Of a stretch of 23,851 bases of DNA, positions 15,309 through 22,385 are shown in pieces (positions within the stretch are counted from its first letter, which is position 1; every line of letters begins with the position of its first letter). Source of the stretch: DASRTE01 sp035656095 (GTDB lineage Bacteria; Actinomycetota; Actinomycetes; Jiangellales; Jiangellaceae); NCBI GenBank assembly GCA_035656095.1, contig DASRTE010000146.1, forward strand, positions 1-23,851, written 5' to 3'. Under the pieces are notes generated by a model. The model saw only the letters and a list, made by a program, of their open reading frames with translations, was not told where the DNA came from and did no database searches. The translations under genes and the position numbers were made by a program.

Positions 15309-15338
15309 AGAATATGTGACCAGAAGGTCACATGTCAA
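15309..15338 (-). promoter_or_regulatory. Promoter and operator of the ArsR-SRPBCC-DUF998 operon
   Basis: On the minus strand TTGACA (15338-15333), an 18-nt spacer, then TATTCT (15314-15309). The spacer is TGTGACCTTCTGGTCACA, a perfect inverted repeat of 7 bp around TTCT, extended to 8 bp by the flanking A and T. The operator thus fills the spacer exactly, and a dimer bound there would block polymerase. The -10 ends 7 nt before GTG 15301. Confidence 0.8.
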
Positions 15339-15369
15339 TCCTGGTACCGACACCGCATGTGGGCGCACG

Positions 15370-15375
15370 TACGCT
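15370..15375 (+). promoter_or_regulatory. Possible -10 box (TACGCT) of manA
   Basis: TACGCT fits TANNNT and ends 8 nt before GTG 15384. It lies back to back with the ArsR promoter in an 82-bp divergent gap, so the two could affect each other. Weaker than the other cases because the spacing is longer. Confidence 0.35.
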
Positions 15376-15383
15376 CGGGCGAC

Positions 15384-16574
15384 GTGGCCTACCTGCTGGA
15401 CAATCCCGTGCGCGCCTATACGTGGGGGTCGCCGACCGCGATTCCCGACCTGCTGGGAGTGGCACCGACCGGCCGGCCGCAGGCCGAGTTGTGGCTGGGC
15501 GCCCACCCGGGAGCGGCGTCCACAGCCCTGACGGCGACCGGCCCGATACCGCTGGACGAACTGATCCGGACCGATCCCCCCGGCATGCTCGGCCCACGCG
15601 TCGCCGAGCGGTTCGGGCCCAGGCTGCCGTTCCTGCTCAAGGTCCTGGCGGTCGAGCGGCCGCTGTCGATCCAGGCGCATCCCAGCCCGGAACAGGCGTG
15701 GTCCGGCTACGCCGCCGAGGACGCCGCAGGCGTGCCTGCCGACGCCGCCGAGCGGACCTACCGGGACCGCACCCACAAGCCGGAACTCGTCGTCGCCCTG
15801 TCCCCATTCGAGGCTCTGCTCGGCTTCCGCGAGCCGGCGGATTCCGCGCGTGTGATCGCCGAGCTCGGTGTGCCAGAGTTGACGGCCGTCGCCGGGGCTC
15901 TCCAGGGTCCGGACGGGCTGCGGCAAGCAGTCCGCAGCCTGATCGACCTGGCGCCGGAGGACGGTCGCCGGCTGGCCGACGCCGTGACGGCGGTGTGTCG
16001 GGAGCGGCCCGGCGAGCCCTTCACGACCTTGGCCTGGATCGGGGAGCAGCACCCGGGCGACTCGGGACTGCTGCTCGCGGTGCTGCTCGAACCGACGCGC
16101 CTCCATGCCGGGCAAGCCGCAGCAGTCCCGACCGGAACCCCGCACACCTACCTGAGGGGCCTCGCGGTAGAGGCTCAGGCCAGCTCGGACAACACAGTGC
16201 GGGCCGGACTCACGGACAAGCACGTCGACCGGGGCGAACTCCTGCGCATCCTGCGGTACGAGCCCGCTGCAGGCCTTCGAACCGCCCCGAGCGCCGATTC
16301 GTCAGCGGAGGAGTTCGCCGTTCCCGGAGTGCCCGACTTCCGGCTGACCCGGTTCAGGCTGGGACCGGATCCGGTGAAGCCCGTCGATGGCGTGCCGCGG
16401 ATCGTCCTCGTGACCGACGGCCGCGCGAGCCTGACGGCCGACGGGACTTGTACGCTCCTGGAGCGCGGCTCGTCGGCGTTCGTCCCCGCAGCCGACGCCG
16501 CGGTGGAACTGGTCGGACCGGGAACGGCATTCGTCGTCGCCCCCGGCATCGACGCGCCCGATGCGGCAAGATGA
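15384..16574 (+). CDS. manA: Mannose-6-phosphate isomerase, class I
   Basis: The protein has 396 residues from GTG 15384, which gives the usual start LLDNPVRAYTWGS. ATG 15357 would add nine residues (WAHVRSGD) with no likeness to the family. ManA is a zinc enzyme that interconverts fructose-6-phosphate and mannose-6-phosphate, feeding the phosphomannomutase at 10438-11802. The metal site is visible: Gln and His in SIQAHPS, Glu in HKPELVVAL, and His in TGTPHTYL. The catalytic arginine region ASSDNTVRAGLTDKHVD is intact. The C-terminus is a cupin-like domain (VLVTDGRASLTADG). It lies away from manB because the O-methyltransferase and ArsR operon are in between, whereas in Streptomyces and mycobacteria the SIS gene is usually next to manA. 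Confidence 0.94.
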   Translation: MAYLLDNPVRAYTWGSPTAIPDLLGVAPTGRPQAELWLGAHPGAASTALTATGPIPLDELIRTDPPGMLGPRVAERFGPRLPFLLKVLAVERPLSIQAHPSPEQAWSGYAAEDAAGVPADAAERTYRDRTHKPELVVALSPFEALLGFREPADSARVIAELGVPELTAVAGALQGPDGLRQAVRSLIDLAPEDGRRLADAVTAVCRERPGEPFTTLAWIGEQHPGDSGLLLAVLLEPTRLHAGQAAAVPTGTPHTYLRGLAVEAQASSDNTVRAGLTDKHVDRGELLRILRYEPAAGLRTAPSADSSAEEFAVPGVPDFRLTRFRLGPDPVKPVDGVPRIVLVTDGRASLTADGTCTLLERGSSAFVPAADAAVELVGPGTAFVVAPGIDAPDAAR

Positions 16575-16609
16575 CCATCGCCCGGATCCTGAGCGGAAGG
16601 TAGCGCGGC

Positions 16610-17587
16610 ATGGCCGCCAGTGGTGGAACGAGGGCCGTCATCGCGGCCCTGCTCGCCAACACCGGCATCGCGATCACCAAGTTCATCGCCTGGCTGCTGA
16701 CCGGTGCATCGTCCATGCTCGCCGAGTCGGTCCACTCGGTGGCCGACGCCGGCAACCAGGCGCTCCTGCTAATCGGCGGTCGCCGTGCCACCCGCAAGGC
16801 GACTGCGTCCCACCCGTTCGGGTACGGGAGGGTCCGCTACGTCTACGCGTTCATCGTTTCGATCGTGCTGTTCTCCGTCGGCGGCCTGTTCGCCCTCTAC
16901 GAGGCGTTCCACAAGTACGAGGAAACCCGCGAGGGGCACCCGAACGAACTGCTCGAGAGCCGGTGGTGGTGGGTGCCGCTGGTGGTGCTCACGATTGCGA
17001 TCATCATGGAGGGATTCTCGTTCCGGACCGCCATCCACGAGTCGAACAAGATCCGCGGCACGGCGTCGTGGATGCAGTTCGTCCGCCGGGCCAAGGCACC
17101 GGAACTGCCGGTCATCCTGCTGGAGGACCTCGGCGCGCTCATCGGCCTGGTGCTTGCGATGATCGGCGTCAGCATGACGCTGCTGACCGACAACCCGTAC
17201 TGGGACGTCGCCGGCACCGCTGGGATCGGCGTCCTGCTCGTGGTCATCGCGATCGTCCTCGCGATCGAGATGTCCAGCCTGCTGGTGGGCGAGGGTGCGT
17301 CCGAAGAGAACGTGACGGCGATCGAGCAGGCGATCGTCGCGGCCGACGACATCGAGCGGGTCATCTACCTGCGCACGCTCTACACCGGCCCGGAGGAGAT
17401 GCTCGTCGCTGCGAAGATCTCCGTGACCGGCACCGACACCGGCGACGGGATCGCTGCCGCGATCGACAACGCCGAGGAACGCATCCGCGCCGCAGTCCCC
17501 GAAGCGACCCACATCTACCTCGAGCCCGACATCTTCCGTGACGTGGAACCGTCGAGAGTCGACCCGGAGCCGTCGACGACCGGCTGA
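16610..17587 (+). CDS. Cation diffusion facilitator (CDF) metal transporter, ZnT9-like
   Basis: The protein has 325 residues: six membrane helices and a short C-terminal cytoplasmic domain. It should exchange a divalent metal (zinc, perhaps manganese) for protons. Helix II has the standard half-site His42-x3-Asp46 in ESVHSVADAGNQ. Helix V, however, has EDLGALIG (Glu172-Asp173) where ordinary CDF exporters carry HxxxD or DxxxD; this, and the wide loop KYEETREGHPNEL, resemble the SLC30A9/ZnT9 branch, whose transport direction and metal differ from zinc exporters. ATG 16610 follows AAGG by 9 nt. The gene lies 35 bp after manA on the same strand and is probably co-transcribed. No metal-responsive operator was seen. 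Confidence 0.88.
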   Translation: MAASGGTRAVIAALLANTGIAITKFIAWLLTGASSMLAESVHSVADAGNQALLLIGGRRATRKATASHPFGYGRVRYVYAFIVSIVLFSVGGLFALYEAFHKYEETREGHPNELLESRWWWVPLVVLTIAIIMEGFSFRTAIHESNKIRGTASWMQFVRRAKAPELPVILLEDLGALIGLVLAMIGVSMTLLTDNPYWDVAGTAGIGVLLVVIAIVLAIEMSSLLVGEGASEENVTAIEQAIVAADDIERVIYLRTLYTGPEEMLVAAKISVTGTDTGDGIAAAIDNAEERIRAAVPEATHIYLEPDIFRDVEPSRVDPEPSTTG

Positions 17588-17620
17588 TGGCCCTGTGCGG
17601 CGGAGCGGCCGCGGTCGTCG

Positions 17621-17626
17621 TAGACT
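17621..17626 (+). promoter_or_regulatory. Possible -10 box (TAGACT) of ahcY
   Basis: TAGACT fits TANNNT and is the best promoter candidate in the 269-bp gap before ahcY. A start near 17633 would give a leader of about 225 nt that includes the structured segment at 17640-17680 and palindrome D. No convincing -35 hexamer was found. Confidence 0.4.
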
Positions 17627-17639
17627 GCCACGAACACGT

Positions 17640-17680
17640 CCGGCGCAGGTGATGCCGCGGGCCCAGAGGGGCCGCGCCGG
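17640..17680 (+). ncRNA. Structured segment in the ahcY leader, class unknown
   Basis: Two stacked helices can be drawn. CCGGC 17640-17644 pairs with GCCGG 17676-17680; inside it GCGG 17657-17660 pairs with CCGC 17672-17675, and CCC 17662-17664 with GGG 17669-17671, with one bulged G and an AGAG loop. The 12 unpaired bases 17645-17656 lie on one side only, which is the sort of asymmetric pocket seen in ligand-binding RNAs. The sequence does not fit the SAH or SAM riboswitch consensus as I know them. It may be only a GC-rich hairpin. Confidence 0.3.
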
Positions 17681-17716
17681 GGGATGAACGCCCTACGTGG
17701 TCTTGTGGTCGCCCTG

Positions 17717-17780
17717 GCCGATCACGTCGTGGTCGATCGCCGTGAGAGAGGAACGGCTCTTCGACCACGTCGTGATCGGC
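17717..17780. repeat. Palindrome D in the ahcY leader (20-bp arms, nested hairpin)
   Basis: GCCGATCACGTCGTGGTCGA at 17717-17736 pairs with 17761-17780; 19 of 20 positions match. The 24-nt loop contains a second hairpin, GCCGT 17739-17743 with ACGGC 17753-17757. No T-tract follows, so a standard intrinsic terminator is not supported, although a U-less hairpin ending the CDF transcript cannot be ruled out. The arm carries GATCACGT, also present in the ends of element B. Confidence 0.85.
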
Positions 17781-17856
17781 TGTTGTGGTGACCTTGACTG
17801 AGCGACGCGGGTGCGTCCGTCCGCCCGTCTCGTCCCCTACATGGGAGGAATGAAGA

Positions 17857-19293
17857 ATGTCGCTGGACTTCAATGTCGCCGACCTGTCGCTGGCCGAGTT
17901 CGGCCGCAGGGAGATCTCGCTCGCCGAACACGAGATGCCCGGTCTCATGGCCATGCGCAGTGAGCACGGACCCGCGCAACCGCTCGCCGGTGCGCGTATC
18001 ACCGGATCGCTGCACATGACCGTTCAGACCGCCGTGCTGATCGAGACACTGGTGGCGCTGGGTGCCCAGGTGCGCTGGGCCTCCTGCAACATCTTCTCGA
18101 CCCAGGACCACGCCGCTGCTGCGGTCGCCGTCGGGGCCGACGGAACGCCGGATGCACCGCAGGGCGTGCCGGTGTTCGCCTGGAAGGGAGAGACGCTCGA
18201 GGAGTACTGGTGGTGCACCGAGCAGGCGCTGCTCTGGCCCGACAGGGACGGGCCGGACATGTTGCTCGACGACGGCGGCGACGCCACCCTTCTGGTCCAC
18301 AGGGGGGTCGAGTTCGAGAAGGCCGGATCTGTACCAGAAGCGACGTCGACCGACTCGCCCGAGAAGCGCGTCGTCCTGGCCGCACTGACCCGCTCGCTTG
18401 CCGAGGACTCCGGGCGCTGGACGGCCGTCGCCGAGCAGATCAAGGGTGTCACGGAGGAGACCACGACGGGCGTGCACCGGTTGTACGAGATGCACCGCGA
18501 TCGCACCCTGCTGTTCCCGGCCATCAACGTCAACGACTCGGTCACCAAGTCGAAGTTCGACAACAGGTACGGCTGTCGCCACTCTCTCATCGACGGCATC
18601 AACCGGGCCACCGACGTCCTCATCGGCGGGAAGGTCGCGGTCGTCTGCGGCTACGGCGATGTCGGCAAGGGGTGCGCCGAGTCGCTGCGCGGCCAGGGCG
18701 CGCGGGTCGTCGTCACCGAGATCGACCCGATCTGCGCGCTGCAGGCCGCGATGGACGGCTACGAGGTCACTACGCTCGATGCCGTGATCGACCGGGCCGA
18801 CATCGTCATCACCGCGACCGGGTGCCGGGACGTCGTCAGCGCCGACCAGATGAGCCGGATGAAGCACCAGGCGATCGTCGGCAACATCGGCCACTTCGAC
18901 GACGAGATCGACATGGCCGGTCTGGAGAAGGTCCCCGGCGTCGAGCGAACCGAGATCAAGCCTCAGGTCCACGAGTGGACCTTCCCGGACGGGCACAGTG
19001 TGATCGTGCTGTCCGAGGGCCGGCTGCTGAACCTGGGCAACGCCACCGGGCACCCCTCGTTCGTCATGTCGAACTCGTTCACCAACCAGGTGCTCGCGCA
19101 GATCGAGCTGTTCACGAAGGCGGCGGACTATCCCGTGGGGGTCTACACCTTGTCCAAGGAGTTGGACGAGATGGTGGCGCGTCTGCACCTGCCCGCGCTC
19201 GGCGTCCGGCTCACCGAGTTGACCCAGCAGCAGGCCGACTACCTCGGCGTGCCGGTCGGCGGACCGTTCAAGAGTGAGCACTATCGCTACTGA
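17857..19293 (+). CDS. ahcY: Adenosylhomocysteinase (S-adenosyl-L-homocysteine hydrolase)
   Basis: The protein has 478 residues. It splits S-adenosylhomocysteine, the product and inhibitor of methyltransferases, into adenosine and homocysteine with tightly bound NAD. Landmarks are GARITGSLHMTVQTAVL near the N-terminus, NVNDSVTKSKFDNRYG with catalytic Lys and Asp, the NAD loop GYGDVGKG at 265-272, ATGCRDVVS, NIGHFDDEID, and the conserved C-terminus KSEHYRY that reaches into the partner subunit. The insert between about 130 and 175 is the longer form common in bacteria. ATG 17857 follows GGGAGGAA with a 6-nt gap. The gene is preceded by a 269-bp leader with two possible RNA structures, and ends only 3 bp from the opposing RDD gene. 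Confidence 0.97.
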   Translation: MSLDFNVADLSLAEFGRREISLAEHEMPGLMAMRSEHGPAQPLAGARITGSLHMTVQTAVLIETLVALGAQVRWASCNIFSTQDHAAAAVAVGADGTPDAPQGVPVFAWKGETLEEYWWCTEQALLWPDRDGPDMLLDDGGDATLLVHRGVEFEKAGSVPEATSTDSPEKRVVLAALTRSLAEDSGRWTAVAEQIKGVTEETTTGVHRLYEMHRDRTLLFPAINVNDSVTKSKFDNRYGCRHSLIDGINRATDVLIGGKVAVVCGYGDVGKGCAESLRGQGARVVVTEIDPICALQAAMDGYEVTTLDAVIDRADIVITATGCRDVVSADQMSRMKHQAIVGNIGHFDDEIDMAGLEKVPGVERTEIKPQVHEWTFPDGHSVIVLSEGRLLNLGNATGHPSFVMSNSFTNQVLAQIELFTKAADYPVGVYTLSKELDEMVARLHLPALGVRLTELTQQQADYLGVPVGGPFKSEHYRY

Positions 19294-19296
19294 CGT

Positions 19297-20160
19297 TCAC
19301 TCGGGAGGGATGAAGCCCTCCGGTCGTGGGTTCTGGGCCTGCGGCTGCCCGGCCGGCGGTGACGCCGTGCCGACCGGGGGGCGTGACGGCACCGGTTCCC
19401 TGCCGGCGCGGGCCGCATCGGCGAACCGCTGCGACTCGCGCCGGTTGCGCTCGCCCAGGACGGCGGTCAGGTAGGCCCACGCCGGCGTGCCCGGAGGTGC
19501 CAGGGGTGTGACGGTCTTCGCGATCGCGGTGGCGAGCTCGGCACCCATCCGGTCGCGCACCCCCGGCGAGAGATCGTGGTAGCGGGTGAGAAAGCCGCGG
19601 GCCGCGAGGGCGACGTCGGGAGGCAGGCGTGACAGCTCGAGACTCGTCGCCCAGTCTGCCAACGGCGGTGGGATCGCCGGAAGCGGCCCGGCGGTGAACG
19701 GCACGCGCTCGCGGACCACGACCGTCCCGGCCAGGATGTCGCCCACTCGCTTGCCGCGCTCGTTGAGCAGCGAGCAGATCACGGCCCCCGCGCCGAAGGT
19801 GAGCAGGAAGTCGACGAAGACCCCGGCGAGTGCTCGGGTCAGCGCGTGCCGGAACCGCACAGGCCCGCCGTCGTCGCGGACGACGCGCAGCCCGAGGGCG
19901 AGCTTTCCGAGGGATCGTCCGCGGGTGAGCGTCTCGACCAGGGTAGGTACGCCCACGAACAGCGCCACGAACCCGACCAGGGTGAGCGCCGCGCCGAGTG
20001 CGGCGTCGACCGTCGAGACGACCGCCGAGATGGCAATACCCATCAGGAACGCGGCGGCGAACACCAGTGTCAGGTCGATGATGATGGCGAGCGCCCGCGA
20101 CGGGAGCTTGGCCAGGCGCAGCTCGAGCGGCACGGCCTCCCCGGTCACCAGGTCGCTCAC
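19297..20160 (-). CDS. RDD-family membrane protein
   Basis: The protein has 287 residues. The N-terminal half is an RDD domain with three to four membrane helices: LPSRALAIIIDLTLVFAAAF carries the Arg and Asp of the motif, followed by ALTLVGFVALFVGVPTLVE, GRSLGKLALGLRVV, and ALAGVFVDFLLTFGAGAVIC. KRVGDILAGTVVVRER closes the domain as usual. The C-terminal half (from about residue 160) is cytoplasmic, ending in a Pro/Arg-rich tail. RDD proteins have been linked to ion transport, but the function in this cluster is unknown. GTG 20160 lies 20 bp from the divergent GTG of the SpoIIM-like gene; together with the DUF58 gene this is the conserved RDD-SpoIIM-DUF58-MoxR cluster. Confidence 0.9.
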   Translation of the reverse strand: MSDLVTGEAVPLELRLAKLPSRALAIIIDLTLVFAAAFLMGIAISAVVSTVDAALGAALTLVGFVALFVGVPTLVETLTRGRSLGKLALGLRVVRDDGGPVRFRHALTRALAGVFVDFLLTFGAGAVICSLLNERGKRVGDILAGTVVVRERVPFTAGPLPAIPPPLADWATSLELSRLPPDVALAARGFLTRYHDLSPGVRDRMGAELATAIAKTVTPLAPPGTPAWAYLTAVLGERNRRESQRFADAARAGREPVPSRPPVGTASPPAGQPQAQNPRPEGFIPPE

Positions 20161-20167
20161 GCTGGCT

Positions 20168-20173
20168 TAGTCT
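20168..20173 (+). promoter_or_regulatory. -10 box (TAGTCT) of the SpoIIM-like gene
   Basis: TAGTCT ends 7 nt before GTG 20181. It forms the centre of GCTGGC-TTAGTCT-GCCAGC (20161-20179), an inverted repeat that fills the 20-bp divergent gap, so one regulator bound there could control both directions. No clear TANNNT box serves the leftward RDD gene. Confidence 0.45.
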
Positions 20174-20180
20174 GCCAGCC

Positions 20181-21182
20181 GTGGATCTGGACGCCTTCGT
20201 TGCGGCGCACCGGGCCGACTGGGAGCGGCTCGACGCGCTGTCGCGCCGCCGCGGCCGGCTGTCCGGGGCTGAGGCTGACGAACTGGTGGCTCTGTACCGG
20301 CAGGCGTCCACGCATCTGTCGACCGTGCGGTCGTCCGCGCCGGATGCCGCGGTATTGGCGCGATTGTCGGGTCTCGTGGCGCGGGCGCGGACCGCGATCG
20401 CCGGTTCTCCGGATCCGGGCTGGGGGGAGGTCGTCCGCTTCGTCACGCGCGGGTTCCCGGCGGCGGTCTACCGCACCCGGCGATGGTGGGTGCCCACGGC
20501 GCTGGCGTTCGTGGCGGTCTCGACGCTGCTGGGGTGGTGGGTCGCCGTGACTCCCGCGGTGCAGGCGAGCATCGGTGCACCCGACGAGATCCGTCAGCTC
20601 GTCGAGCAGGACTTCGAGGACTACTACTCGGCGAACCCGGCCGGCTCCTTCGCCGCCCAGGTGTGGACCAACAACGCGTGGGTCGCGGCGGGTTCTCTCG
20701 TCCTCGGCGTCTTCCTCGGCCTGCCCGTGATCTTCATACTGCTGACCAACGCCGTGAACGTGGCCGTGTCGGCCGGGCTGATGGCCGCCCACGGCCGGCT
20801 GGACATCTTCTTCGGACTGATCACACCGCACGGCCTGCTCGAGCTCACGGCGGTCTTCGTGGCGGCCGGGACCGGGCTCCAGCTGGGCTGGACGGTGATC
20901 GATCCCGGCCCGCGGTCGCGGGGCGAGGCGCTGGCCGAGCAGGGGCGGGCTGCCGTCGGCGTGGCCATCGGCCTGACCGGCGTGCTGCTCGTCTCGGGAG
21001 TGATCGAGGCGTTCGTGACGCCGTCCGGACTGCCGACATGGGCGCGGGTCGGGATCGGCGTTCTGGCCCTCGTCGCCTTCCTGACATACGTCTGGACCTA
21101 CGGGCGGCGGGCGGCCATGGCGGGGGAGACGGGCGACGTCAGCCCCGGGGACCGCGGCGACGTGCTGCCTACGTCCGCGTGA
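20181..21182 (+). CDS. Stage II sporulation protein M (SpoIIM)-like membrane protein
   Basis: The protein has 333 residues. The first 95 are a cytoplasmic helical domain (DLDAFVAAHRADWERLDAL); then come about five membrane helices, starting with WWVPTALAFVAVSTLLGWWV. The family block TNNAWVAAGSLVLGVFLGLP and the short motif PHGLLEL are present. In Bacillus SpoIIM takes part in septal peptidoglycan remodelling with SpoIID and SpoIIP; actinobacterial relatives occur instead beside RDD, DUF58 and MoxR genes and their role is not established. GTG 20181 has a TAGTCT box 7 nt before it and no Shine-Dalgarno sequence, so a leaderless mRNA is likely. Palindromic repeat B-left starts 14 bp after the stop. 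Confidence 0.88.
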   Translation: MDLDAFVAAHRADWERLDALSRRRGRLSGAEADELVALYRQASTHLSTVRSSAPDAAVLARLSGLVARARTAIAGSPDPGWGEVVRFVTRGFPAAVYRTRRWWVPTALAFVAVSTLLGWWVAVTPAVQASIGAPDEIRQLVEQDFEDYYSANPAGSFAAQVWTNNAWVAAGSLVLGVFLGLPVIFILLTNAVNVAVSAGLMAAHGRLDIFFGLITPHGLLELTAVFVAAGTGLQLGWTVIDPGPRSRGEALAEQGRAAVGVAIGLTGVLLVSGVIEAFVTPSGLPTWARVGIGVLALVAFLTYVWTYGRRAAMAGETGDVSPGDRGDVLPTSA

Positions 21183-21196
21183 CCCACACCCCTCGT

Positions 21197-21274
21197 CCGT
21201 TGATCACGTTCACCACCCTGGCGGATGGTTCACCAGGCTTCTGCGCCTGGTGAACCATCCGCCAGCCAGGTGAA
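21197..21274. repeat. Palindromic repeat B-left with outer terminal inverted repeat
   Basis: 21197-21221 is a 25-bp sequence whose exact reverse complement is 22468-22492 on the far side of the DUF559 gene. Overlapping it is a perfect 21-bp hairpin: 21218-21238 with 21245-21265, 6-nt loop TTCTGC, extended past a 3-by-3 mismatch by TTCACC 21209-21214 with GGTGAA 21269-21274. It lies between the converging ends of the SpoIIM-like and DUF559 genes, so it could also act as a bidirectional terminator, but it has no T-tract. Confidence 0.95.
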
Positions 21275-21316
21275 GTTCGGCGGGCTGGCGGCGCGCGCCG
21301 CTGCCGGCGGAACCTG

Positions 21317-22282
21317 CTAAACGAGAACGGCCCGCCGCCGACGCGCCCGCGCGAATGCGGCGCGGAACCGCTCGGCAACGGCGGGCCGGTCGGACAGGTC
21401 GGACCAGATGATCCGTCCCACCTCGTAACCGAGATCGCGGATCCGATCCTCGCGCTGTTTCTCGCGCCAGACGACATCGCCGGGAGCCTCGCCCGGCTTC
21501 AACAGTCGGCCGTACTTCACGCGGCCGTCGAACTCACCGATCGTCCAGAGCCCGTCGAACAAGAAGTCCGATCGTCCGACGATCTTTCCGTCCGGTGTCG
21601 TGATCAGTCGCTGGAGGTCGGGCCGAGGAAGTCCGACCAACTCGAACGCAACGCGGGTGCGCGACTCTCCGACGCTCTCGGAACGGCCGTCGGCGAACTC
21701 CGCCACACGCCCGGCGTTGCACGTGCCCGGCCAGTCTCGCATCGATTCGAGCCGGTCCAGAATGGTGCCCCTGTCGACGAGACCTCGGTGGAGCAGAGCA
21801 TCTGTCACCACGACCGCGGCCTCGAACTCGGTGACGCGGGCGGTGTCGATAGCGGTGCGGGCAGGCGACGTCACCCAGATTCCGTCGATCTGCTCGAGGT
21901 CGTCGTTTCGCAACTCCCCCGCATGGTGATGGACGCCCCCTTCGATTCTCGGGGAGTGCAGGTCGCCACGGGTCACGTGGACGAGCGACAAGTCCAGGCC
22001 CCACGATGGCAGACCTCGAAGGATGGCCGCTGAGACGTGGCTGACCACGGCCGGCTTCGCGAGGCTCCGGACGGCAGCATGGACCAGGGCCACATGGAGC
22101 TGCTCGCGAGTCATCGCGGCGTACACGGCGCGTTCGACGTAGGCGCCCCGACGGATCGGTACCCACAACTTCTGTCGTCGCCGGCGATCGATCTCGGCCT
22201 CGGTGTAGCCGGCCGCCAGGGCCTGGGACCGCATCACGACGCCGCCCTGCGAGGCGGCGATCGCGGCGAAGATCTCGTCCAT
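21317..22282 (-). CDS. AbiEi-type wHTH plus DUF559 (Vsr-like nuclease fold) protein
   Basis: The protein has 321 residues from ATG 22282. The N-terminal domain (about 1-95) is AbiEi-like: IFAAIAASQGGVVMRSQALA, then KLWVPIRRGAYV. A middle part follows (VTSPARTAIDTAR). The C-terminal domain is DUF559-like with Glu202/Glu206 in SESVGES, Asp239 in GRSDFLF, Glu250-x-Asp252 in IGEFDGRVKYG, and WREKQREDRIRDLGYEVGRI; these are the positions expected for a PD-(D/E)XK-type active site. It is clearly related to, but well diverged from, the protein at 2827-3825. No AbiEii toxin partner is nearby. It ends with a very basic helix ARARRRRA. No Shine-Dalgarno sequence or TANNNT box was found, so start and promoter are uncertain. 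A partial copy of the element end, ACGTTCACCAC at 22309-22319, lies 26 bp upstream. Confidence 0.87.
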   Translation of the reverse strand: MDEIFAAIAASQGGVVMRSQALAAGYTEAEIDRRRRQKLWVPIRRGAYVERAVYAAMTREQLHVALVHAAVRSLAKPAVVSHVSAAILRGLPSWGLDLSLVHVTRGDLHSPRIEGGVHHHAGELRNDDLEQIDGIWVTSPARTAIDTARVTEFEAAVVVTDALLHRGLVDRGTILDRLESMRDWPGTCNAGRVAEFADGRSESVGESRTRVAFELVGLPRPDLQRLITTPDGKIVGRSDFLFDGLWTIGEFDGRVKYGRLLKPGEAPGDVVWREKQREDRIRDLGYEVGRIIWSDLSDRPAVAERFRAAFARARRRRAVLV

Positions 22283-22385
22283 GGCCGCAGCGTCACCCGG
22301 ACTGGTAGACGTTCACCACGCCATGCGGCGGATCGGTGGAAACCGAACCCCGACGACCTGGCTTGTGGACAAGCGCCGACTCAGC

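Noticed and set aside
14304..15383. A long rightward extension upstream of manA.
   Set aside because: It runs antisense through the SRPBCC and ArsR genes and has no family likeness; manA conservation begins at 15384.
16571..16603. A 10-codon frame (ATG overlapping the manA stop as ATGA) ending 6 bp before the CDF start.
   Set aside because: Too short to support as a gene; the ATGA may be chance. It could act as a coupling leader, but nothing shows that.
17588..17856. A known SAH or SAM riboswitch before ahcY.
   Set aside because: I could not find the conserved core sequences of these classes; the structures seen are listed as unassigned.
21197..21274. B-left as an ordinary intrinsic terminator between converging genes.
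   Set aside because: There is no T-tract, the unit has an exact inverted partner at 22386-22492 in a non-convergent place, and the same design surrounds the other DUF559 gene at divergent starts. Termination may be a side effect.
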